A stretch of DNA of 34,589 nt from Streptomyces harenosi (lineage in GTDB: Bacteria > Actinomycetota > Actinomycetes > Streptomycetales > Streptomycetaceae): NCBI RefSeq assembly GCF_011008945.1, contig NZ_WYCT01000039.1, positions 1-34,589 on the forward strand. Reading direction: 5' to 3'. Position 1 is the stretch's first letter; each line of letters opens with the position of its first letter. Made by a program: the position numbers and the translations under genes. Below, piece by piece: positions 8,712 to 16,095 of the stretch. The notes under the pieces were generated by a model. The model was not told the origin of the DNA, made no database searches, and saw nothing but the letters and a program-made list of their open reading frames with translations.

Positions 8712-9515
8712 TCAGCGGCGCGGCTCACCGGCACCTGCGACCCCGCTGTCCCCGTCCGTCACTCGAGTCTCACCGAGCACATGGAGCTGGGTGGCCACGG
8801 AGTGGAAGGCCGGGAGCTCGGCCGCCGCGGCCTCCAGCCTCAGCAGCGCGTCCAGCGCCCCGGGCTCGGTGTCCACCAGCACGCCGGGGACGAGGTCGGC
8901 GAAGACCCGCACCCCGTGCACGGCGCCGACCCGCAGGCCCGCGCCCTCGACCAGGCCGGTGAGCTGTTCGGCGGTGAAGCGGCGCGGCACGGGGTCGCCC
9001 GAGCCCCAGCGCCCGTCCGGGTCCTCCAGGGCCTGCTTGGCCTCGGTGAAGTGGCCGGCGAGGGCGCGGGCCAGCACGGCGCCGCCCAGTCCGGCGGCGA
9101 GCAGGCTCAGGACGCCCTCGGCACGCAGGGCGGCCACCGCGTTGCGGATGCCCTCGGCCGGGTCGTCGACGTACTCCAGGACGCCGTGGCACAGCACCGC
9201 GTCGTAGCCGCCGCGCTCGGCGACGTCGAAGAGGCCGTGGGCGTCTCCCTGCACACCCCGCACCCGGTCGGCGACACCGGCCTCGGCGGCGCGGCGCTCC
9301 AGGGCGAACAGCGCGTTGGGGCTGGGGTCGACGACGGTGACGCGGTGGCCGAGGCGGGCCACGGGCACGGCGAACTTGCCGCTGCCGCCTCCGGTGTCGA
9401 GGACGTCGAGCGCCTGGCGACCCGTCGCCTTGACCCGGCGGTCGAGGGCGTCCTGGAGGACCTCCCAGACCACGGCGGTACGGAGGGAAGCGCGGGGGCG
9501 CATCGGGTCCGACAC
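8712..9515 (-). CDS. Class I SAM-dependent methyltransferase
   Basis: Cytoplasmic methyltransferase of unknown substrate (267 residues). Motif I is DVLDTGGGSGKFAVP (38-51), followed by VTVVDPSPNAL with Asp63 to bind the SAM ribose, then the GDAHGL and DAVLCHGVLEYVDDP segments typical of the UbiE/BioC-like group, with a C-terminal domain of about 110 residues. Start chosen at GTG 9515, with GAGGAG ten bases upstream. An extended frame to 9710 would add 65 Arg/Gly-rich residues without a family pattern, so it was rejected. ATG 9503 is also possible. The terminator at 8659-8678 closes it. The substrate cannot be inferred from the neighbours. Confidence 0.88.
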   Translation of the reverse strand: MSDPMRPRASLRTAVVWEVLQDALDRRVKATGRQALDVLDTGGGSGKFAVPVARLGHRVTVVDPSPNALFALERRAAEAGVADRVRGVQGDAHGLFDVAERGGYDAVLCHGVLEYVDDPAEGIRNAVAALRAEGVLSLLAAGLGGAVLARALAGHFTEAKQALEDPDGRWGSGDPVPRRFTAEQLTGLVEGAGLRVGAVHGVRVFADLVPGVLVDTEPGALDALLRLEAAAAELPAFHSVATQLHVLGETRVTDGDSGVAGAGEPRR

Positions 9516-9833
9516 GGCAGTTTGACTCCTCGGCGCGGCACCGCCTCGTCTGCGGCGGAGCGAACGGGGTGCCTTCCGGCCCGGCTGCGGGAAGGAAGGC
9601 TGCTTTTCCGGCTTCCCCACCCTATTGCCTCCGTTGCCCCGCGCGGTCACCCCGGTAGGCCAGCTCGGCACCGGTGACCGGCGGCGCGGCCCGTGCGGCG
9701 GCGCGCGCACAGAGGCGGCTCAAGCCGGCGGCCGGGGCAGGGCGGCCCGTACAGCGGCTCACGCCGGCGGCCCGCACAGGCGGCTCACGCCGGCGGCCGG
9801 GCAGGGCGGCCCGGCGCGACCGGTGCCCGCCGG
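9516..9833. other. Intergenic region between the HEPN gene and the methyltransferase
   Basis: About 320 bases. It holds a TAGGGT -10-like hexamer on the minus strand (9624-9619), possibly the methyltransferase promoter, and a repeat-rich stretch at 9715-9798. I see no gene. Confidence 0.5.
9715..9798. repeat. Three spaced copies of a 19-bp GC-rich repeat
   Basis: GCGGCTCAMGCCGGCGGCC occurs at 9715-9733, 9754-9772 and 9780-9798 (M is A in the first copy and C in the others). Copies one and three share the following CAGGGCGGCCCG. It lies just beyond the HEPN gene stop on the minus strand and could fold as a terminator. Confidence 0.7.
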
Positions 9834-10415
9834 TCAGCCCGCGTCCGGCAGGCCGCCGCCGCGACCGCCACCGCGGCCGTCCCCCTCCGCCCGGTCCCCC
9901 TCGGCGTCCTGGCGCGGCTGGGGCAGGACCGGCTGGAGGTTCAGCATCCGCTCCACCAGGCGCAGGAACATCGCCGCGTCCCGTATCAGGTCGTCGGCGT
10001 CACGGCTGCCGGCCGCGCCCTCGATACCGGCCTCGGCCCGGGCGCGGCGCCCGGCGCCCGAGGCGAACAGCGCGCTCCACTCGGAGAGCTCGGGCGCGAT
10101 CTCCGGCAGCACCTCCCAGGCGCTGCGGATGCGGGCCCGGGCCCGGGGCGTGGTCTCCGGCCGCCCGCGCGCGGCCAGCACGGCGGCGGCGGTGCGCAGG
10201 GCGGCGAGGTGGGCCGTGGCGTACCGCTCGTTGGGGGTCTCCAGGACGGTGGCCTCCTCCAGGCCGGCGCGGGCCTTGGCGAGCAGGTCCAGCGCGGCGG
10301 GCGGGGCCGTTGCCCGGCGGAGCACGGGGTGGACGTCGCTCGCGGGGCCGGTCAGTGAGGGGGCAGGGCCGGGGACGCGGCGCCGGCGGGCGGCGGCTGC
10401 GGAGGGGTTGGCCAT
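9834..10415 (-). CDS. HEPN-domain protein of the SAV_6107 type
   Basis: All-helical protein of 193 residues that resembles the actinobacterial HEPN family named after S. avermitilis SAV_6107. Visible features are a disordered Ala/Arg/Pro N-terminus (1-38), a helix DLLAKARAGLEEA (43-55), then ERYATAHLAALRTAAAVLA (63-81), WEVLPEIAPELSEWSALFASGAG and a final helix DDLIRDAAMFLRLVERML. It carries an R-x4-H sequence (Arg64 to His69). That motif is catalytic in HEPN ribonucleases when it begins the last helix; here it begins the second helix, so RNase activity is uncertain. Start ATG 10415 follows AGGAGG. The C-terminus is a Gly/Arg/Asp tail. The biological role is unknown. No toxin-antitoxin partner lies next to it. 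Confidence 0.82.
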   Translation of the reverse strand: MANPSAAAARRRRVPGPAPSLTGPASDVHPVLRRATAPPAALDLLAKARAGLEEATVLETPNERYATAHLAALRTAAAVLAARGRPETTPRARARIRSAWEVLPEIAPELSEWSALFASGAGRRARAEAGIEGAAGSRDADDLIRDAAMFLRLVERMLNLQPVLPQPRQDAEGDRAEGDGRGGGRGGGLPDAG

Positions 10416-10533
10416 GACGAACCTCCTGTCGTCTGCGTGACGGCACTGTGGCCGTATGTACCCATCGTGAGGTATGCCACTGACAATCCGTTCTGACCTG
10501 GGCTTTTGCCTCGCCCGGAGGTTCGGGATAGTT

Positions 10534-10557
10534 TTTGCACTGACCAGTCAGTACAAA
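10534..10557. promoter_or_regulatory. 24-bp dyad operator, probably for the TetR regulator of the cluster
   Basis: Two 11-bp half-sites (10534-10544 and 10547-10557) around central CA form an inverted repeat with one mismatch; the core ACTGAC-CA-GTCAGT is perfect. Size and form are typical of TetR-family operators. It lies 32 bases before the start of the ABC/YhgE/TetR gene set and overlaps a possible promoter (TTGCAC at 10535). The bound protein is inferred from the linked regulator gene at 13451-14083. Confidence 0.7.
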
Positions 10558-10589
10558 TTCGGTCGCCGGATGCGGAGGGATGTCGCGGG

Positions 10590-11348
10590 ATGCAGGGGGA
10601 TGCTGTGGGAGGAGTCGGCCTCACCGCGCGGGGGCTGGGCCTGAAGGGCCCGCGCGGGTGGGTGTACCGGGGAATCGGCATCGAGGCGGAACCCGGCTCG
10701 CTCCTCGCGGTCGAGGGGCCGTCTGGGTCGGGCCGTACGTCGCTGCTGCTCACCCTGACCGGGCGGATGAAGCCCACCGAGGGCACCGCCGCCGTGGGCG
10801 GGGCGGCGCTGCCGCGCCGGATGGCGGCCGTGCGCCGGCTCAGCGCGCTGGCGCACGTCCCGGGCGTCACCGACCTCGATCCGGCCCTGACCGTCGAGGA
10901 GCACCTGCGCGAGCGCGCGCTCATGGAACGCCGGTTCGGCGGCTCGCTGCGCGCGCTGCTGCGCCCCCGCGGCACACGCGCGGCGGAGAGCCGGCTGCGC
11001 ATCGACACCGCGCTGGCCGCCGCGGGGCTGGACCGGGAGGCGCTGCCCAAGGGGCCGCGCACCGCCGTGCGGGACCTGGAGCGGCTTCAGGCGCTGCGCC
11101 TGTCGGTCGCCCTGGCGCTGATCGGGCGCCCGCGGCTGCTCGGCGTCGACGACGCCGACCTGAAGCTCTCCGACGCCGAGCGGCAGGGGCTCTGGGCGCT
11201 GCTCGGGGCCCTGGCCGCCTCCGGCGTCACCGTCCTCGCCGTGTGCAGCCAGGCACCCGAGGGCGTCCGCACCGTGTCCACCCGCGGCGACCGGCACGAC
11301 GAGCGGAAGGAGAAGGCCGATGCGCTCGCCGAAACTGGCCGCGCTTGA
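10590..11348 (+). CDS. Degenerate ABC-type ATPase subunit
   Basis: ABC-fold ATPase (252 residues) presumed to pair with the membrane protein encoded next to it. Walker A is intact (GPSGSGRT, 43-50). Other catalytic motifs are changed: the LSGGQ signature position reads RDLERLQ (161-167), Walker B reads RLLGVDDAD (Asp187 followed by Asp188 where Glu is usual), and no His is seen at the H-loop near 217-222 (AVCSQAPEG). ATP binding is likely; normal hydrolysis is doubtful. Start ATG 10590 follows GGAGGG; the open frame extends upstream into the operator, so longer starts were rejected. Its 3' end overlaps the next gene by 29 bases. First gene of the three-gene unit downstream of the dyad operator. 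Confidence 0.85.
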   Translation: MQGDAVGGVGLTARGLGLKGPRGWVYRGIGIEAEPGSLLAVEGPSGSGRTSLLLTLTGRMKPTEGTAAVGGAALPRRMAAVRRLSALAHVPGVTDLDPALTVEEHLRERALMERRFGGSLRALLRPRGTRAAESRLRIDTALAAAGLDREALPKGPRTAVRDLERLQALRLSVALALIGRPRLLGVDDADLKLSDAERQGLWALLGALAASGVTVLAVCSQAPEGVRTVSTRGDRHDERKEKADALAETGRA

Positions 11349-13404
11349 GCTGAGGCGCTTCGGGCGCGGCCGGCTGCCGCGTGCCGCCCTGGTGGCGCTG
11401 CTGGTGCTGCCCCTGCTGTACGGAGCCCTGTACCTGTGGTCCTTCTGGGACCCGTACGGCCGGCTGGACCGCATCCCCGTGGCCCTCGTGAACGAGGACG
11501 AGGGGGCGTCGGCCGGCGGCGAGCGGATCACGGCGGGCGACGACATCGTCGAGGGGCTGCGCGACAGCGACACCTTCGACTGGCACGAGGTGAGCGCCGC
11601 CGAGGCCCGCGAGGGCCTGGAGGACGGCAGGTACTACCTGTCCCTCACCATGCCCGCCGACTTCAGCGAGCGCGTCGCCTCCAGCTCGGGCGACTCCCCG
11701 GAGACGGGCGCCCTCCAGGTCCGTACCAACGACGCGAACAACTACATCGTCGGGCAGATCTCGCGGACGGTCTTCGGCGAGGTGCGCCAGGCGGCGTCCA
11801 CCAAGGCGTCGCGGTCGTTCCTGGACCGGATCTTCGTCTCCTTCTCCGACATCCACGGCGAGACCGTCAAGGCGGCCGAGGGGGCCGACACGCTCGAGGG
11901 CGGCATCGGGAAGGCGGAGCGCGGCTCCCAGGACCTCGCCCACGGCCTGAAGGACGCCAAGGACGGCAGCGGCGAGCTGTCCCAGGGGCTGACCAGGCTC
12001 CACCAGGGCGCCGACGACCTGGAGGACGGCGCCCGCCGGGTCGCGGAGGGCACCCGGACCCTCGCCGGCAAGGTCGACGCCGTCGCCGGCAAGGTGGGCC
12101 CCTTCCTCCAGGACAACGAGAAGGCCATCGGGGAGACCGCCCGGTTCGTCGCCGACGCCTCCGGGGCGCTCCGCGGCGACCTGGGCACCCTGGCGGACCG
12201 GGCCGGCACCGCCGCCGAGGACGCCCGCGCGGAGGCCGCGGCCCTGGCCGAGGCCCACGCGGCGCGCTGCGCTGACCCGGCGCTGCCCGACGCCGCCTGC
12301 TCCGACCTGGAGAAGGCCAAGGACGCCGCCGCCCGCGTGGCGGCCGTCGCCGACGACGTCGACACCCTGGTCACCGGCCGCAAGGCCGACCTGGACGACC
12401 TCGACCGGCACCTGGCCACCCTCCAGAAGCAGGCCCGGGCCCTGGCCGAGCGCGGCCCGCGCCTGTCCGCGGACCTCGACGACGCCGTGGCCAGGATCCA
12501 CGAACTGGACGCGGGCGCGGCGAAGGTCGCCGCGGGCGCCGGGGAACTGCGTCAGGGGCTCGCCACGGCCAGCGGCGGCGCGGCCGAGCTGGACCGGGGC
12601 GTCGGCGATCTGAAGACGGGCGCCGAGGACCTGAGCGGCGGCATGTTCAAGCTGGCCGACGGCTCGCGCGAGCTCGCCGGCGGGCTGCACGAAGGCGCCG
12701 GGCGGATCCCCGACTACGACGACGACGAGCGCGACGAGCGCACCGGGGTGATGGCCGACCCGGTCCGGCTCGTCTCCCAGGACCTGCACAAGGCGCCCAA
12801 CTACGGCACCGGTTTCGCCCCGTACTTCATCCCGCTGTCGCTGTGGGTGGGCGCGATGGTGGCGTACATGCTGATCGCGCCGATGAACCGGCGCGCGCTC
12901 GCCGCGGGCGCCTCGGCGTGGCGGATCGCGCTGGCGGGCTGGCTGCCGGTGGTCGCGATCGGGGTGCTGCAGACGGTGGCCCTGATGTCCGTGCTGCACT
13001 GGGCGGTCGGCCTGGAGATGGCCCGCGCCGCGGGGACGGTGGGCTTCCTGTTCCTGGTGACGGCGTGCTTCGCGGCGATCGTGCAGTGGCTGAACGCGCG
13101 CTTCGGGGCGGCGGGCCGCATCCTCGTCCTCGCGCTGCTGATGCTCCAGCTCACCTCCGCCGGCGGTACCTATCCCGTGCAGACCAGTCCGGGCTTCTTC
13201 AACGCCCTCCACCCGTTCCTGCCGATGAGCTACGTCGTCGAGGCGCTCCGGAGGCTGATCACGGGCGGCGGCCTGGAACCGGTGTGGCAGGGGTGCGCGG
13301 TGCTCGCCGCCTTCACCGCGGCCGCCCTCGCGCTGACCGCGCTGTCGGCCCGCCGCCGGCAGGTGTGGACCCTGGACCGGCTGCACCCGGAGCTGAGCCT
13401 GTGA
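11320..13404 (+). CDS. YhgE/Pip-type ABC-2 membrane protein
   Basis: Membrane protein of 694 residues with the YhgE/Pip layout: one N-terminal helix (about 21-41, RAALVALLVLPLLYGALYLW), a large external domain, and five to six C-terminal helices from about residue 505 (SLWVGAMVAYMLIAPM). The external part opens with IPVALVNEDEGAS, typical of the family, and continues as long coiled-coil-like repeats of the G-A-x2-L-x2-G type (GADTLEGGIGKAERG, GAEDLSGGMFKLADGSRELAGG). Two Cys (317 and 327) in the external domain could form a disulfide. Family members are linked to export of proteins or peptides, or to phage infection; the substrate here is unknown. Start ATG 11320 follows GGAGAAGG. It sits between the degenerate ATPase and a TetR gene. 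Confidence 0.9.
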   Translation: MRSPKLAALELRRFGRGRLPRAALVALLVLPLLYGALYLWSFWDPYGRLDRIPVALVNEDEGASAGGERITAGDDIVEGLRDSDTFDWHEVSAAEAREGLEDGRYYLSLTMPADFSERVASSSGDSPETGALQVRTNDANNYIVGQISRTVFGEVRQAASTKASRSFLDRIFVSFSDIHGETVKAAEGADTLEGGIGKAERGSQDLAHGLKDAKDGSGELSQGLTRLHQGADDLEDGARRVAEGTRTLAGKVDAVAGKVGPFLQDNEKAIGETARFVADASGALRGDLGTLADRAGTAAEDARAEAAALAEAHAARCADPALPDAACSDLEKAKDAAARVAAVADDVDTLVTGRKADLDDLDRHLATLQKQARALAERGPRLSADLDDAVARIHELDAGAAKVAAGAGELRQGLATASGGAAELDRGVGDLKTGAEDLSGGMFKLADGSRELAGGLHEGAGRIPDYDDDERDERTGVMADPVRLVSQDLHKAPNYGTGFAPYFIPLSLWVGAMVAYMLIAPMNRRALAAGASAWRIALAGWLPVVAIGVLQTVALMSVLHWAVGLEMARAAGTVGFLFLVTACFAAIVQWLNARFGAAGRILVLALLMLQLTSAGGTYPVQTSPGFFNALHPFLPMSYVVEALRRLITGGGLEPVWQGCAVLAAFTAAALALTALSARRRQVWTLDRLHPELSL

Positions 13405-13450
13405 ACCCTGCGGTGACGGCCCCGGGACGGTTCCTGTGACAATCGGGGCC

Positions 13451-14083
13451 ATGGAAAGCAGCATCGCCACCTCGCACGGCAGCAGCCGCCGCGAGGCCAC
13501 CCGGCAGAAGCTCTACGAGGCGGCCGTCACGCTCATCGCCGAGCAGGGCTTCTCCGCGACCACCGTCGACGAGATCGCCGAACGGGCCGGGGTCGCGAAG
13601 GGCACGGTCTACTACAACTTCGCCAGCAAGTCCGTGCTCTTCGAGGAGCTGCTGCGGCACGGTGTGGGGCTGCTCACCGCCTCCCTGCGGGAGGCGGCCG
13701 AGGAGACGGCCCGCCGGGGCGGCGGCAAGGTCGACGCCCTGGACGCGATGATCCGCGCGGGCCTGGTCTTCATCGACCGCTACCCGGCCTTCACCCAGCT
13801 CTACGTGGCCGAGCTGTGGCGCACCAACCGGGCCTGGCAGTCCACGCTGATGGTGGTCCGCCAGGAGGCCGTCGCGGTCGTCGAGGACGTGCTGCGCGAG
13901 GGCGTGCGCGGCGGCGAGCTGAGCGAGGAGATCGATGTGCCGCTGACCGCGGCCGCGCTGGTCGGCATGGTCCTGGTGGCGGCGCTGGACTGGAAGTCCT
14001 TCCAGCCGGAGCGCTCCCTGGACGACGTGCACGCGGCCCTGTCGCGGCTGCTCCAGGGCCGGGTCGGCGGCCACCGCCCCTGA
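13451..14083 (+). CDS. TetR-family transcriptional regulator
   Basis: Repressor-type regulator of 210 residues. The N-terminal helix-turn-helix is clear: TRQKLYEAAVTLIAEQGFSATTVDEIAERAGVAKGTVYYNF with FASKSVLFEELL after it. The C-terminal half is an all-helical ligand domain (IRAGLVFIDRYPAFTQLYVAELWRT). The ligand is unknown. ATG 13451 is preferred: a GACAAT hexamer ends seven bases before it, fitting a leaderless secondary transcript, and there is no good ribosome binding site; GTG 13436 would add five residues. It follows the YhgE gene by 46 bases and probably controls the set through the dyad at 10534-10557. A hairpin terminator closes the unit. Confidence 0.93.
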   Translation: MESSIATSHGSSRREATRQKLYEAAVTLIAEQGFSATTVDEIAERAGVAKGTVYYNFASKSVLFEELLRHGVGLLTASLREAAEETARRGGGKVDALDAMIRAGLVFIDRYPAFTQLYVAELWRTNRAWQSTLMVVRQEAVAVVEDVLREGVRGGELSEEIDVPLTAAALVGMVLVAALDWKSFQPERSLDDVHAALSRLLQGRVGGHRP

Positions 14084-14101
14084 GGCGGCGGCGCGCACGG
14101 A

Positions 14102-14154
14102 AGCGCCGGCCCGGTGTGGCCGCGTCCCCCGCGGGCCACCGCCGGACCGGCGCT
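14102..14154 (+). terminator. Imperfect long hairpin after the TetR gene
   Basis: Arms 14102-14121 and 14134-14154 pair over about 18 bp (AGCGCCGG with CCGGCGCT, and GTGGCC with GGCCAC, with small mismatches between). It starts 18 bases after the TetR stop and probably ends the ABC/YhgE/TetR transcript. Confidence 0.65.
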
Positions 14155-14364
14155 CCCTCGTGCTCCCCCGTACGTCCCCCCGCGAGACCCCCGTTTCCGG
14201 TCGCCCCCCGGTTCCCCCGTGCCTCGCTCCCGCCGGCCGCGCCGGCGGAAGGAGCGGACCTGGGGCCGCCGCGTTCCGGCGCCCCGTGTCGCCGGTGCCG
14301 CGGCCGCGCCCCCGTCCGTGTCTCCACTCTCTCGTTTTCGCAGGTCGGGCCCCATCCGCGCGGG

Positions 14365-14408
14365 TACTCATCTCGCGCACTAGGTACGGATACTCAGTCC
14401 TGCGCACT
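14365..14408. repeat. Imperfect direct repeat TACTCA-n-GCGCACT
   Basis: TACTCATCTCGCGCACT (14365-14381) and TACTCAGTCCTGCGCACT (14391-14408) are related copies 26 bases apart, in a locally lower-GC patch. Together with TAGGTAC between them they suggest a regulatory site rather than chance. Confidence 0.5.
14381..14396. promoter_or_regulatory. MacR-box-like sequence
   Basis: TAGGTACGGATACTCA matches 11 of the 14 fixed positions of the palindrome TGAGTACnnGTACTCA, which I recall as the binding consensus of the Streptomyces response regulator MacR. A MacR-like regulator is encoded at 33409-34098. The only downstream gene in range is the CrtI-like gene, about 157 bases away. Similarity by eye only. 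Confidence 0.4.
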
Positions 14409-14539
14409 CCGGCCCACGGCCCCGCGCCGCCCGGTGGGGCCCATCGCCTCCGCGCCGGTACTCCCCCGTCGCCCACCGACGCCGGAGCGCCGCGGGGAGG
14501 GGACCCGGCCCCTGGGGCGGCGCGGCCGGGGCCGGCCGA

Positions 14540-14545
14540 TAAAGT
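14540..14545 (+). promoter_or_regulatory. -10 hexamer for leaderless CrtI-like gene
   Basis: TAAAGT ends seven bases before ATG 14553, with no ribosome binding site between, suggesting transcription starts at the start codon. No convincing -35. Confidence 0.5.
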
Positions 14546-14552
14546 CCCGGAC

Positions 14553-16049
14553 ATGGCACGGATTGCGGTGATCGGCGCCGGGATGGGCGCGATGGCGGCC
14601 GCCGCCCGGCTGGCCGTCGCGGGCCACCGGGTGACGGTGTACGAGCGGACGGAGACGTACGGCGGGGCGCTGCGCCGCTTCGAGCGGGACGGCTTCGCCT
14701 TCGACACCGGCCCCGGACTGCTGCCCCTGCCCGCGGTCTGGCGCGACCTGTTCGTCAAGACCGGCCGGGAGCCGCTGGAGGAGTGCGTCGGTCTGGTCCA
14801 GGTCGATCCCTCGTCCCGGCACCTGTTCGCCGACGGCACCGAGGTCGCGGTGCCCAACGCCTCCCGCGCGGGCGTGGTCACCGCGCTGGACGAGGCGCTC
14901 GGCCGGGGCGCCGGGCAGCGCTGGGGCGACTTCCTGGTGCGGGCCCGCGACGCCTGGGACCGCACGCGCCGGCCGCTGCTGGAGGAGCCGCTGTGGCCCG
15001 ACTGGCGGGTGCTGGGCGAGCGCGAGCCCTACCCTGCGCTCCCCCACAAGCGGCTGCTGCGCACCCGCCGGGCCGGCACGCTCGCCGAGATCGGCGCCTG
15101 GGAGCTGCGCGACGCCCGGCTGGCCGCCCTGCTGGAGAGCCACGCGCTCGCCTGCGGCCTCGACCCCCGCCGCACGCCGGCGAGCGCGGCCGTGCTGCCG
15201 TACATGGAGCACGCCTTCGGCACCTGGTACGTGCGCGGGGGGCTGCGGGAGCTGGCGGCCGCCGTGCATGAGCGGTGCCGGGCGCGCGGGGTGGAGTTCC
15301 GGTTCGGCGCCGAGGTCACCGGCATCACCGAGAAGGACGGCCGGGCTGCGGGTGTCGAGCTCGCCGACGGGACGGCCGCGGAGGCGGACCACGTGGTCGC
15401 CGGCGTCGCCCCCGGGGTGCTGGACCGCCTCCTGGGCGGGGCCCCGGTCCGGGGCGACGGCGAGGTGCCGCCGCAGCGCGGCACGGCGAGCCGGCTGACG
15501 GTGCTGCTGGCGCTGCGCGGTGCCCGCCCCGCGGGCACGGCCCACCGCACCGTGGTGCACACGCCGGACCGGGAGGCCGAGCTGGAGTCGCTGTTCGGGG
15601 CGGCGCCCCGGCCGGCCGCGCGGCCGACGGTCACCGTCCTGCGCCCCGACGACCCGCGGCTGGTCCCGGACGCGGAGCACGAGGCGGTCACCCTGACCGC
15701 GGTGGTGCCCGCCCGGCCCGGCGCGGGAGGCCGGGAGCACGCCGAGGAGCTGATCACCGCCGCCGAGCGCGCCGTGCCCGGCCTGCGCGACCGCCTGCTG
15801 TGGCACGAGGTGCGCACCCCGGCCGATGTCGAAGCGGCGACCGGTGCCGCGGACGGCGCGGTTCCGCCGCCGGCGCTGGCGGCGGCCGGGGGGCGGCTGC
15901 TGCACCCGTCGAACGGCACGCGCCTGGGCGGCCTGTTCACCGTGGGCGGCTGGTCGCACCCCGGCGGCGGCCTGCCGCACGCCGGCATGTCGGGCGCCCT
16001 GGTGGCCGGGCTGATCGTGGAAGGGCCCGGGTTCCGGGGCTCCAGGTGA
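14553..16049 (+). CDS. CrtI-like FAD-dependent phytoene desaturase/NAD(P)-binding oxidoreductase
   Basis: FAD protein of 498 residues related to phytoene desaturases and amine oxidases. It opens with the dinucleotide-binding fold RIAVIGAGMGAMAAAARLAV (third Gly of GxGxxG replaced by Ala13), with Glu31 after the second strand (VYERTETYGG), then FAFDTGPGLL, YMEHAFGTWYVRGGLRELA and a C-terminal GGWSHPGGGLPHAGMSG segment of the CrtI type. Start ATG 14553 is seven bases after TAAAGT, so the transcript is probably leaderless. No other carotenoid gene is nearby, so the substrate is open. It converges with the leftward membrane protein gene. An upstream extension of the frame (from 14160) has no motifs and was rejected. 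Confidence 0.88.
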   Translation: MARIAVIGAGMGAMAAAARLAVAGHRVTVYERTETYGGALRRFERDGFAFDTGPGLLPLPAVWRDLFVKTGREPLEECVGLVQVDPSSRHLFADGTEVAVPNASRAGVVTALDEALGRGAGQRWGDFLVRARDAWDRTRRPLLEEPLWPDWRVLGEREPYPALPHKRLLRTRRAGTLAEIGAWELRDARLAALLESHALACGLDPRRTPASAAVLPYMEHAFGTWYVRGGLRELAAAVHERCRARGVEFRFGAEVTGITEKDGRAAGVELADGTAAEADHVVAGVAPGVLDRLLGGAPVRGDGEVPPQRGTASRLTVLLALRGARPAGTAHRTVVHTPDREAELESLFGAAPRPAARPTVTVLRPDDPRLVPDAEHEAVTLTAVVPARPGAGGREHAEELITAAERAVPGLRDRLLWHEVRTPADVEAATGAADGAVPPPALAAAGGRLLHPSNGTRLGGLFTVGGWSHPGGGLPHAGMSGALVAGLIVEGPGFRGSR

Positions 16050-16067
16050 GCGGACCGGCCGGGCGGG

Positions 16068-16089
16068 CGGGGCCGGTGGCGGGGCCCCG
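16068..16089. terminator. Possible hairpin between convergent genes
   Basis: CGGGGCC (16068-16074), eight-base loop, GGCCCCG (16083-16089). It lies in the 46-base gap between the CrtI-like gene and the convergent membrane protein gene. Short stem, so only a candidate. Confidence 0.35.
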
Positions 16090-16095
16090 GCGGGC

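Larger units (their letters stand above)
14084..14552. other. Intergenic region between TetR and the CrtI-like gene
   Basis: About 470 bases with no supportable gene. It contains a terminator hairpin (14102-14154), a MacR-box-like sequence inside a direct repeat (14365-14408), and a -10-like TAAAGT just before the next gene. Confidence 0.6.
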
